NCBI GenBank assembly: GCA_964403325.1
Contig: CAYOFO010000023.1
Location: 1-19,057 of the forward strand
Length of the DNA stretch: 19,057 nucleotides
Direction: 5' to 3'
Source of the DNA: CAZQNF01 sp964403325
Lineage (GTDB): Bacteria > Patescibacteriota > Patescibacteriia > Magasanikbacterales > GWA2-37-8
How positions within the stretch are numbered: the stretch's first letter is position 1; each line of letters opens with the position of its first letter. Position numbers and translations under genes: made by a program. The notes beneath the pieces were generated by a model that saw only the letters and a program-made list of their open reading frames with translations, was not told the origin of the DNA and did not search any database. This document shows positions 1 through 7,135 of the stretch, piece after piece.

Positions 1-427
1 CGCAAGGCACAAAGGCATACAAAACCCCCCCAGGCTTCAACACCCGGTATATTTCTTTTATGAAAGCATCCGGATCGTGAACATGCTCTAACACATCAAA
101 TACCAAAACCGCATCTAAAGTGGCGTCCTGGTAGACCAAACGATGTGGAGCACTCACTTCATATATCACTCCATCCTGAGTCTGCTGAGCGGTGGCAATG
201 GCCGCTTGGCTAATATCCGTTCCCAAACAACGAAGTTCTGGGCGTAGCAATTTGATGCTGCGAATAAACTGCCCGGCACCTGAACCAACTTCAAGGACAC
301 TTTGTCCCGGCTGTAACTCCCGCAAAGCTAGGAGCGCCTCTCGTAAACGAAAAGCTGTAGGATGGCTGGGCTTCAGACTGGCTTCGCCTTTCCCCCAAAT
401 CGACTGCTCATAGTTAAATGAAGTCAT
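1..427 (-). CDS. Class I SAM-dependent methyltransferase (partial, 3' end outside window)
   Basis: About 142 N-terminal residues are visible, starting MTSFNYEQSIWGKGEAS. SAM-binding motif I reads LEVGSGAGQF, followed by an acidic strand end (GTDIS), then VFDVLEHVHDPDAF and RVLKPGG. These are the usual landmarks of the Methyltransf_11/25 type Rossmann methyltransferase, often annotated UbiE-like. The substrate cannot be read. As the last gene of a glycosyltransferase operon it may methylate a sugar, a lipid carrier or a small molecule in glycan assembly (inference). The ATG at 427-425 overlaps the TGA of the upstream GT4 gene (426-424) in an ATGA arrangement, which implies translational coupling and supports this start. 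No strong Shine-Dalgarno is visible. The gene continues beyond base 1, so the C-terminal substrate region is unseen. Confidence 0.85.
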   Translation of the reverse strand, partial: MTSFNYEQSIWGKGEASLKPSHPTAFRLREALLALRELQPGQSVLEVGSGAGQFIRSIKLLRPELRCLGTDISQAAIATAQQTQDGVIYEVSAPHRLVYQDATLDAVLVFDVLEHVHDPDAFIKEIYRVLKPGGVLYAFVPC

Positions 428-1560
428 ACAAGCTCATGATTTATTATACCGAGATAAATCTGTTCAATCTTTTTAGTATGCTGCCCCAAGCTATAATCCG
501 ACAAAACTTTTTGACGTGTAGCATGCGCTATTTTTTTTCGATCAGATTCATTCAAAGCCAAGCATTTTTTTAAGGCAATTACCAAACTTTCTTCACTATA
601 CGGATTAAATAAAAAGCCGCTATCTTCAGAGAATCTGCCTCGGAGTCCAGGAACATCACTCGCAACCACGGGCAAACCAACTGCCATGGCTTCGGCCACC
701 ACGAGTGAAAAAGATTCAGCAGATGAAACTACCGCGAGACAGCTCGCTGCGTTATAGTAACCGGCTAAACGCCGTGGATGAGAACAACTACCCGCAAACA
801 TAATGCGTTTTTCTAACCCCATTTTTACGGCCAGTCGCTTATACTTAGGTAGTTTTTGACCTCCCCCTACTACCAAAAGAACAATATTATCATCGAGCTT
901 AGCCAAAGCTGACATAAGAAAATCAAGTCTTTTGACCTTCAATAAATTACCCACAAATAAAATAATTTTTTTGTCCGTCCAGTGCTCTAAATCCAGTCGA
1001 GACATATCCACGGTTTCTGGTCTAAATACCTCAGTATCAACCCCGTTTAATACTTCAACCACTTTTTTTTGAGGTAGATGCTTGTTATGCACATGATGAA
1101 AGAAATAATCCTTATCAACCACGAGTACTTTTTGCGCGTGAGAAAAAATAAAACGATGTACCGTATGATGATAAAAAAATTGCACCAAGCGCTTCCACCA
1201 ACTTTCAGCACGTGCCGCCATATGAAAGGTAACAATATACTTCTGACCAAACAAAATATTGGCAATCAACACCCACTCCGCACCACCATAAAAAGGATAA
1301 TGCAAGTGCACTACATCAAAATGTTTTAGCTGATGCACTAAATGGGGAATAAATCCGGCGGCCGTTGAACGCAAGAGAGGTTTGATGCGAATCACTCGAA
1401 AAGGAAATTTACTATCATTATACGCCGTGTCCGGATACCGCACCGTAAACACCGTTACTTGGTGACCTTTTTGCGCCAAATTTTTGGCTTCATCAAGACA
1501 AACCTGCCCCATTCCACCCACATGTGGTGCAAACACCGAAACAACATGGGCAATTTTCAT
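424..1560 (-). CDS. GT4-family glycosyltransferase (GT-B fold)
   Basis: A 378-residue cytosolic or membrane-associated glycosyltransferase. The N-terminal half starts MKIAHVVSVFAPHVGGMGQV, the glycine-rich acceptor-side loop typical of GT4 enzymes. The C-terminal nucleotide-sugar domain starts near residue 198 (KIILFVGNLLKVKRLD). It carries the EX7E signature E282-x7-E290 (ESFSLVVAE), followed by AMAVGLPVVASDVPGL. Length and motif order fit a complete Glycos_transf_1 enzyme that moves a sugar from an NDP-sugar to a lipid-linked or glycan acceptor with retention of configuration. The exact sugar cannot be read. The gene lies in a minus-strand glycan operon: its ATG overlaps the stop of the DUF2304 gene (ATGA) and its own stop overlaps the start of the methyltransferase. 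Confidence 0.9.
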   Translation of the reverse strand: MKIAHVVSVFAPHVGGMGQVCLDEAKNLAQKGHQVTVFTVRYPDTAYNDSKFPFRVIRIKPLLRSTAAGFIPHLVHQLKHFDVVHLHYPFYGGAEWVLIANILFGQKYIVTFHMAARAESWWKRLVQFFYHHTVHRFIFSHAQKVLVVDKDYFFHHVHNKHLPQKKVVEVLNGVDTEVFRPETVDMSRLDLEHWTDKKIILFVGNLLKVKRLDFLMSALAKLDDNIVLLVVGGGQKLPKYKRLAVKMGLEKRIMFAGSCSHPRRLAGYYNAASCLAVVSSAESFSLVVAEAMAVGLPVVASDVPGLRGRFSEDSGFLFNPYSEESLVIALKKCLALNESDRKKIAHATRQKVLSDYSLGQHTKKIEQIYLGIINHELV

Positions 1561-1895
1561 ATTTTTTCATTTTTTATTTTGGCCAAAGCCAGCTGACGAG
1601 TGAGTGTTGCGACATCTTTATTGAGACGCTCTATTTTTACATTGAGTTGAAAATTCATAAAAAATAAAAGGGCAACTGCGCTATATACTGCCAAATCCGC
1701 TCCTCGACCGATACCTACTAATTCCGCTAAACGTGCACTCGTATTGGGGAGGACAACTAACACACTGGCCATAAGCCAGACCATGGTCCACAAAAAACAA
1801 AGGGATAAATCTAATTCGTGACGCCTAAAGCGCCACCAAACTCGCGTCAATGCACCAAGAAAAAAAAGTAAAAGTATAGCTTGTATGATCATCAT
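1557..1895 (-). CDS. DUF2304-family small membrane protein
   Basis: About 112 residues with two or three hydrophobic segments: one at the N-terminus (MIIQAILLLFFLGAL), a second (LCFLWTMVWLMASVLVVLP) and a third (AVYSAVALLFFMNF). Between the second and third is an LAELVGIGRGADLAVY stretch, and the protein ends in a charged coiled-coil-like tail. This pattern, especially the VGIGRGADLxxY core, matches DUF2304 (PF10066) as I recall it. Family members commonly sit beside a GT2 glycosyltransferase, as here; the function is unknown, possibly a membrane partner of the transferase. The reading frame is open up to a TTG at 1970, but that start would overlap the GT2 gene by 55 nt. The ATG at 1895, 20 nt after the GT2 stop, gives a family-like length and is preferred. 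Its end overlaps the GT4 start (ATGA). Confidence 0.8.
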   Translation of the reverse strand: MMIIQAILLLFFLGALTRVWWRFRRHELDLSLCFLWTMVWLMASVLVVLPNTSARLAELVGIGRGADLAVYSAVALLFFMNFQLNVKIERLNKDVATLTRQLALAKIKNEKI

Positions 1896-1915
1896 ACTCA
1901 AAACAAAAACTCTAT

Positions 1916-2632
1916 TTAAATAAAACGATGGAAAAACCAATCCCAAACAATTTTTACCCCACCCCGCCAACCCTGACCGTAACGATGGTAGCGTACTTCC
2001 ACTGAAATTTCTTGAAAACGTAATCCGTACTTTTTAATTTGGGACAAAATTTCTGAGTTGTGTGCCATTTTATTATGAGAAATACGGATGATGGCTAAAG
2101 CGCGCGCCGAGAATACGCGAAAACCGTTTTGCGGATCGCTCAGCCACAAACCGGTTAAGCAATAGTTAACAATGCGGCCTACAGGTAAAATAAAATATTT
2201 TTTACTTAACGGTAAACGAGATCGATCATCAAGAAATCGTGAGCCAAGCACTGCGTCCAGCTCATTTTTTTTTAGATATTCTAACGCTGGCGCAAGATCA
2301 GCCGGATTAAACTGTCCATCACCATCAAAATGAATTACCGTTCGCGCCCCGTTCATTCGAGCAAACTCATTTCCTGTTTCTAAAGCGGCTCCCTGACCGC
2401 AATTAACCTCGTGGCGAAGCAACGTAACCGGAAATTTGACTACAACTTGGGCCGTGCTGTCGGTAGAACCATCGTCTACCACGATAATACGATAAGGACA
2501 GGCGCTCAAGCCTTCTAGCACCACTCCAATATTCTTTGCTTCATTCCAAACTGGAATAACTACAAAAACATTATCCAAATTATGGGGTATCGGACTTGGA
2601 GTAGAGCATGGATTCTTTGAAAGCAATGGCAT
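1916..2632 (-). CDS. GT2-family glycosyltransferase, dolichyl-phosphate-mannose-synthase-like
   Basis: A 238-residue GT-A fold transferase. Visible motifs: NVFVVIPVWNEAKNI (donor-binding start), VVDDGSTDST with D53-D54, HFDGDGQFNP with D103-x-D105 (metal-binding DxD-like), VLGSRF, and SDPQNGFRVF. These are the standard landmarks of the DPM1/GtrB-like GT2 branch that transfers a sugar to polyprenyl phosphate or another membrane acceptor. There is no C-terminal membrane domain; the adjacent DUF2304 gene may supply membrane anchoring (inference). The ATG start overlaps the upstream UXS-like gene by 53 nt. An in-frame TTG at 2578, just after the upstream stop (2580), would remove the overlap and 18 poorly conserved residues, so the start is uncertain. 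No clear Shine-Dalgarno supports either choice. Confidence 0.88.
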   Translation of the reverse strand: MPLLSKNPCSTPSPIPHNLDNVFVVIPVWNEAKNIGVVLEGLSACPYRIIVVDDGSTDSTAQVVVKFPVTLLRHEVNCGQGAALETGNEFARMNGARTVIHFDGDGQFNPADLAPALEYLKKNELDAVLGSRFLDDRSRLPLSKKYFILPVGRIVNYCLTGLWLSDPQNGFRVFSARALAIIRISHNKMAHNSEILSQIKKYGLRFQEISVEVRYHRYGQGWRGGVKIVWDWFFHRFI

Positions 2633-3608
2633 AATCTATAGTTTTACGTAAACCATCAGACAAACGAACCAAAGGAAACCAGCCTAAATTATTTTTGGCC
2701 AAACGCAAATCGGGCAAACCTTTTTTTGTAATAAAGGATAATGGTTCGCGTGAAGAAATAGCCGAAGACGAAGAAGTCATTTCAATAATCAGTTGAGCCA
2801 GATCGACAAGTTTAATAACCTGATCCCCACCTAAATTAACCACTTTCATTTCTGGGTCGCTTGCCATCAGTCGACCCAGCCCATCAATTATATCCGTGAT
2901 ATAACAAAGGGCGGTGCTGGCTTCATTATCGCCGTAGAGCACAATGGATTCATTGTTGAGAGCGCTCATGATCCAATCAATAACTGGCTGGCCTTCAAAT
3001 AATTTCATGCGTGGCCCAAAGGTGGTAAAAATCCGGGCTATTTTAGCATCAAGGCCGTACACTTGGCGATATGTTTCCACACAGGTTTCCGCAAACCTTT
3101 TCCCTTCGTCGTAACAAGCTCGGGGCGACAGATGGTCAACCACCCCCTGATCTTCTTCTTTAAAAGTATCTCGATCGCTACGGGCTGAACCATACACCAC
3201 CGCGCTTGAAGTAAATAAATACTTGGCGCGATATTTGACTGCTAAATTTAAAGTATTGATCATTGCCATTGAATTGGCCAGCAATGATTTCATCTTGAGT
3301 TTTTCAAAATCATCCGGACTGGTGGGGCAAGCTAAATGATAAATTTCTTGCACCCCCTGAAATTTAATACGAAATTTTTCTAATTCAGAAAATTCTTCCA
3401 GATTGATAGGTTTGTTAATATCATAATTAATAAACTCAAAATCCGGATATTGCAAAAGGTGATTGATGTTATAAGGACTTGAATTCGAAAAATCATCCAA
3501 ACAAATCACCTTAGCCTCTTTCAAGAGTCGGTCGCACAAATGCGAACCAATAAAACCGGCCCCACCGGTTACCAACACATTTTTCTTTTCAAAAATAGGT
3601 GTATCCAT
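2580..3608 (-). CDS. NAD-dependent sugar epimerase/dehydratase, UDP-glucuronate decarboxylase (UXS)-like
   Basis: A 342-residue extended short-chain dehydrogenase. The NAD-binding TGGAGFIGSH is at residues 14-23, HLACPTSPDDFEK at about 91-103, the SS of the active-site serine region at 134-135, and the catalytic Y166-x3-K170 sits inside SPRACYDEGKRFAE. This is followed by ARIFTTFGPRM. The LACPxSP and CYDEGKR signatures are those of UDP-xylose synthase/UDP-glucuronate decarboxylase rather than GalE or RmlB, so a nucleotide-sugar (UDP-xylose or 4-keto-pentose) supply role is likely. The residue after SS is A where the family usually has E, and the central region is divergent, so the exact product is uncertain. 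It is first in the minus-strand glycan operon and would feed the glycosyltransferases downstream. An extended -10 promoter lies at 3638-3646. Confidence 0.88.
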   Translation of the reverse strand: MDTPIFEKKNVLVTGGAGFIGSHLCDRLLKEAKVICLDDFSNSSPYNINHLLQYPDFEFINYDINKPINLEEFSELEKFRIKFQGVQEIYHLACPTSPDDFEKLKMKSLLANSMAMINTLNLAVKYRAKYLFTSSAVVYGSARSDRDTFKEEDQGVVDHLSPRACYDEGKRFAETCVETYRQVYGLDAKIARIFTTFGPRMKLFEGQPVIDWIMSALNNESIVLYGDNEASTALCYITDIIDGLGRLMASDPEMKVVNLGGDQVIKLVDLAQLIIEMTSSSSAISSREPLSFITKKGLPDLRLAKNNLGWFPLVRLSDGLRKTIDYAIAFKESMLYSKSDTP

Positions 3609-3637
3609 ACAAGACTTATAATCAAAAATACCTTCTT

Positions 3638-3646
3638 ATTATACCA
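3638..3646 (-). promoter_or_regulatory. Putative extended -10 promoter of the glycan operon
   Basis: On the minus strand the sequence reads TGGTATAAT, a TGn extended -10 with a perfect TATAAT hexamer (3643-3638). No good -35 is present at 16-18 nt. The predicted start near 3631 would leave about 23 nt of leader before the UXS-like ATG at 3608. Confidence 0.6.
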
Positions 3647-3664
3647 CAGTTACTCGTAAAAACA

Positions 3665-3678
3665 TTCTAAATTTAGAA
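3665..3678 (-). terminator. Weak hairpin at the end of the protease gene
   Basis: A perfect 14-nt palindrome TTCTAAATTTAGAA contains the protease stop codon and is followed on the minus strand by TGTTTTTACG. The stem is short and AT-rich, so at most a weak intrinsic terminator. Readthrough into the glycan operon is plausible. Confidence 0.3.
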
Positions 3679-5595
3679 AATCTGTCCGCCCACTTCGGGG
3701 AATATGCGCTCTTTAACGAATTTGCCTCGAGCGGTCTTCTCTACAAACCGACCCCCTGTAGCCGAAAAAACCAAAATATTCTCTCCACTCCTATTATCCG
3801 CCGGGTCAAATAGTAAAATGTGCGGATTTATGCCAACCGGTAAGTTTAAAACATCCTCCCGATAACTCCCGGTAATAAAATCCACCACAATCTGTTTTTG
3901 TTCCTTATTTTTTTGCACCAGCAACACTACTTGATCACGACCATTTTCTTGCCAGAGATCACCAATTTTAAGGTCGTACACATTTGTTACTCCCGGCCAA
4001 AAAAATGTATGCTGAACAGCACCTCGCCAATCCCACGCCTCCAACTGCAAACCTTTTGCCTGCAGTTTAGCTATCACCAGATTATTATTACCATTTATTG
4101 CCCAATTTTTTACCTGATCAACACGCAGTTTATCGGGCGCTTTTTCTCCACTAAACGAGATGGACGAAAAAATACTCTGTTGTCGACGTGGATCAAACTC
4201 TTCAAGCACGATCTTTTGTCGATCCACTACCATTATTTTCTTAAAGTTATTCCCCAAAGCACTCACCGGCAAAAATATTTCTTTTTGCAACACCCCAGCC
4301 TTACTCATGAGACGCAGATAAAAAAATGAATCGCGCTGCAATAATACAGCGAGCATTCCTCCTTCTAAACCACTTCCCATATCTGCCCAAATAATGCGCG
4401 CCTTATTGCGATCACCTCGATACAGTTCAGTTACCGCAGACGACTGTGTGTCGAGCTCAAAAACACTATTAGCCCGTAAAAATAAAACTACTTTGCCTTT
4501 TACAGATAAATTTTTGAGAGCCAGAGTCTGTTCGGCAGCCCTCCCAATATCCAGGGTTCCGGCACCAAGCTGGTGTGCAAAAACCGGGTTTACCCCCTCA
4601 ATATTTACCGCCGTCGATTTCAGAATACTTAAAATTTCGTCCGGGGTCAGAGCCGGATAAATACTTTTCATTAAAGCCGCGGTTCCGGCAACGAGCGGGG
4701 CGGAAAAAGATGTTCCCGCCCACTCACCCCCAAATGTACTGTCAAATCCCTGATCTGGAGCAAAAACTTCGGTGCTAAAAATACTTTCTCCCGGCGCTAC
4801 AATATCAACACAACTACCAAAATTAGCAAAGTTACTCAAAGTATTATTCAAATTAACTGAAGAGACCCCAAAAATCCACGGCCGAGCAGCCTGATTGTCG
4901 TAGCAAACAGGGTATACCGGATGAGCATCCAAGTCTCCCTCTCCCTGCTCGCGGGCATTCCCGGCAGCAGCGACGACTACAACGCCTTTTTGATAGGCCC
5001 GGTATAAAGCCGCTCGCAAATTTTCATCATTACTTGTACCTACAAAACTCAAAGAAATAACCTGAGCCCCATTGTTAACAGCATAGTTAACAGATTCAAT
5101 TACCGTATCCACAAAACCAGACCCTGTACTTTCAATGGCTCGCAGCGGCATGATCTGCACCTGCCAATTAACCCCCGTTCCATATTGGCCGTTGTTACCA
5201 ACCGCCCCAATTAAGCCCGCCAACACCGTCCCGTGCTCAACCGCACCTTTAGTTGCTACTCCACCAACCTCCAAATTACGAGGATTATTGTTATTATCAA
5301 TAAAATTCCAACCATGTATATCATCAATAAAGCCATTATTATCATCATCTTGGCCATTATCCGCGATTTCTCGGCTGTTGGTCCAAATATTATCTTTTAA
5401 ATCCTTGTTCAAGATATCAACCCCACTATCAATGACGGCAACGATCACTTTTTTTGATCCAGTCGAAATATTCCAGGCAACAGGCGCCCGCACCGCGTCC
5501 CAAACCGGTTTTTGCCAAACGTAATAAGCATCATTAGGCTCAAGCGCCAAACAAAAATTTATCGGCATCAATGCCATTATCACGAGCGCTACCAT
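3673..5595 (-). CDS. Secreted subtilisin-like serine protease (S8) with C-terminal beta-propeller-like domain
   Basis: 640 residues. The N-terminus (MVALVIMALMPINFCLALEP) is a hydrophobic export signal. The S8 domain follows at about residues 30-350 with a complete catalytic set: D56 in IVAVIDSGVD, H121 in EHGTVLAG, oxyanion N213 in AAAGN, and S296 in GTSFSAPLVAGTAAL. The insert DDDNNGFIDDIHGWNF (residues 83-98) is an acidic loop typical of calcium-stabilised secreted subtilases. No inhibitor-I9 propeptide is apparent between signal and catalytic domain. Residues about 360-640 are strand-rich with repeated FG-GAP/VCBS-like turns (GDLWQENGRDQVVLLV, DPADNRSGENILVFS), suggesting a propeller. It acts outside the membrane; substrates unknown. 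The ATG is the first start codon, but nine open codons precede it (reading NIPFLRKKS), so the real signal peptide may begin further upstream at a non-canonical codon. Confidence 0.92.
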   Translation of the reverse strand: MVALVIMALMPINFCLALEPNDAYYVWQKPVWDAVRAPVAWNISTGSKKVIVAVIDSGVDILNKDLKDNIWTNSREIADNGQDDDNNGFIDDIHGWNFIDNNNNPRNLEVGGVATKGAVEHGTVLAGLIGAVGNNGQYGTGVNWQVQIMPLRAIESTGSGFVDTVIESVNYAVNNGAQVISLSFVGTSNDENLRAALYRAYQKGVVVVAAAGNAREQGEGDLDAHPVYPVCYDNQAARPWIFGVSSVNLNNTLSNFANFGSCVDIVAPGESIFSTEVFAPDQGFDSTFGGEWAGTSFSAPLVAGTAALMKSIYPALTPDEILSILKSTAVNIEGVNPVFAHQLGAGTLDIGRAAEQTLALKNLSVKGKVVLFLRANSVFELDTQSSAVTELYRGDRNKARIIWADMGSGLEGGMLAVLLQRDSFFYLRLMSKAGVLQKEIFLPVSALGNNFKKIMVVDRQKIVLEEFDPRRQQSIFSSISFSGEKAPDKLRVDQVKNWAINGNNNLVIAKLQAKGLQLEAWDWRGAVQHTFFWPGVTNVYDLKIGDLWQENGRDQVVLLVQKNKEQKQIVVDFITGSYREDVLNLPVGINPHILLFDPADNRSGENILVFSATGGRFVEKTARGKFVKERIFPEVGGQIF

Positions 5596-5622
5596 TGATT
5601 TTTTTCGTAAAAATGGTATATT
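5595..5622 (+). promoter_or_regulatory. Putative sigma70-type promoter of the sugar transferase
   Basis: TTGATT (5595-5600) and TATATT (5617-5622) are separated by 16 nt on the plus strand. Transcription would start near 5629, giving a leader of about 57 nt before the ATG at 5686. It interleaves with the divergent protease promoter, so the two genes may be co-regulated or interfere with each other. Confidence 0.5.
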
Positions 5623-5653
5623 TTAAGTCAAAATAGATTCAATAATTGAATTG

Positions 5654-5662
5654 ATTATACCA
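5654..5662 (-). promoter_or_regulatory. Putative extended -10 promoter of the protease
   Basis: The minus strand reads TGGTATAAT (5662-5654), an extended -10 with a perfect hexamer and a weak -35 (TTCTTC or TTTCTT). The predicted start near 5647 gives about 52 nt of leader before 5595. The same nine bases precede the UXS-like gene (3646-3638). Confidence 0.55.
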
Positions 5663-5685
5663 AATTTACTTCAAAAGAAGAAACT

Positions 5686-7065
5686 ATGTATCGCATCAAG
5701 CAATTTCTCCTAGCTCTCGGCGATCTCATGTGCCTCTACCTCGGACTCCTGCTCGCTCTCACGCTGCGGTACTGGTCTTTTTCTTTTGCATCATTTTATA
5801 ACTTATTCTGGCCGTTATCTGGTTTATTCCTCATAGCTCTCGTTATTCAATTTATCGTTGGATTATACGATTTAGCACAATGCAAAAATACCTGGCTTTT
5901 TTACCAAAAAATCTTCATCAGCTCCCTTCTCTGGGTTATAGTTGGCATTATATATTTTTATATTGACCCCAAACAATTTATTACACCAAAAACCATTCTC
6001 CTTCTCAATGCGGTCTTAGGCTTTGGTTTACTGAGCTTGGTACGAGGGCTCCATAACCGTTTTTTATTTAACAACTGGCTCGAAACGGTCTTAATCATCG
6101 GTTTAAACCCAGCCAGCGCAGAGCTTGTCGAACACCTTTCTCGCACCAAACAACTGGGGTATAGTATTGCCGGTATTATTGATGAAGGGCTGGCACAAGA
6201 ACCTGCTTGCCATATACCATGTCCAATTTTTTCTTCTTTAGAAAATTTTGAAAAAAGTTTATCAAATCACCCGTTTCCGGAAATCATTGTCCTGTCACCT
6301 GATTTCAAAAACAGTGTTTCTTTTTGGAACAAGCTCTATGAAAAATTTTTCTTTCGCACGCGCGTCATCCATCTGGCTGACTTTTACGAAAAAATCACCG
6401 GACGAATTCCCCCATTCACTTTTTCCGTCGACTGGTTTCTTACTAAATTTTCCGAGCAACGTTCCAAAAATTATGATCGACTAAGAATTATCATTGATTA
6501 TGCAGCCGGCTGCTTTATTGGCTTCATTTGGCTCATCACTCTCCCCTTTATTGCTTTACTCGTTAAAATAAGCTCAAGTGGCCCTATTTTCTTTACCCAA
6601 ACACGGGTAGGCAAACTTGGCAAAAATTTTACCATTATCAAATACCGCACTATGCAATCATTTGGCATTCATGGGAGTGCCGAACTCAATGGGCCTGAAT
6701 TTGCTCAAATCAATGATAAACGCATTACCCCCATTGGTAAATTTTTGCGCCGCACTCGCCTTGATGAATTGCCTCAATTTATAAATATCTTGCACGGCGA
6801 AATGTCTCTCATTGGACCACGACCGGAACGCCCAGAATTTGTGGCCGAACTGACCGGTCGCATGCCATTTTATACCCTACGACATTTGGTAAAACCAGGC
6901 CTCACCGGCTGGGCTCAACTCCACCACGGCTATTCCGGCACTCTCGAAGAAAACTTACGCAAGCTGGAATACGATTTGTACTATATAAAAAACTGCACTC
7001 CTATTCTAGATATTACCATCATTCTTAAAACCATTAATATTATCGTCCGAATGGCTGGACGATAA
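5686..7065 (+). CDS. Polyprenyl-phosphate sugar-1-phosphate transferase (bacterial sugar transferase, PHPT)
   Basis: 459 residues with the full WbaP/WcaJ-type layout. Four N-terminal membrane helices (about 5-30, 36-62, 70-93, 101-121) are followed by a Rossmann-like domain (about 133-235, starting ETVLIIGLNPASAELVEHLS). A re-entrant membrane segment (about 268-295) leads into the catalytic domain: QTRVGKLGKNF, KYRTM, LRRTRLDELPQF with D360-E361, SLIGPRPE (G377-P378-R379-P380) and VKPGLTGWAQ (402-411). These are the hallmark motifs of PF02397 monotopic phosphoglycosyl transferases, which load a sugar-1-phosphate onto undecaprenyl phosphate and start lipid-linked glycan assembly. The exact sugar cannot be read. 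It is divergent from the protease and close to the glycan operon, to which it would supply the primed lipid carrier. It is monocistronic, ending in a strong terminator. Confidence 0.93.
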   Translation: MYRIKQFLLALGDLMCLYLGLLLALTLRYWSFSFASFYNLFWPLSGLFLIALVIQFIVGLYDLAQCKNTWLFYQKIFISSLLWVIVGIIYFYIDPKQFITPKTILLLNAVLGFGLLSLVRGLHNRFLFNNWLETVLIIGLNPASAELVEHLSRTKQLGYSIAGIIDEGLAQEPACHIPCPIFSSLENFEKSLSNHPFPEIIVLSPDFKNSVSFWNKLYEKFFFRTRVIHLADFYEKITGRIPPFTFSVDWFLTKFSEQRSKNYDRLRIIIDYAAGCFIGFIWLITLPFIALLVKISSSGPIFFTQTRVGKLGKNFTIIKYRTMQSFGIHGSAELNGPEFAQINDKRITPIGKFLRRTRLDELPQFINILHGEMSLIGPRPERPEFVAELTGRMPFYTLRHLVKPGLTGWAQLHHGYSGTLEENLRKLEYDLYYIKNCTPILDITIILKTINIIVRMAGR

Positions 7066-7094
7066 AAAACAGAGTGTAAAAACTCTGTTTTTTT
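7064..7094. terminator. Bidirectional intrinsic terminator
   Basis: A 9-bp perfect stem AAACAGAGT/ACTCTGTTT (7067-7075 and 7082-7090) with a 6-nt loop, followed by T residues on the plus strand and by a T run on the minus strand. It sits right after the sugar transferase stop and can also end the convergent pyrG-JAMM operon. Confidence 0.8.
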
Positions 7095-7135
7095 GTCTCT
7101 TTTTTAAACTTCCTGCAGCCAAAATCCAAACCTTG

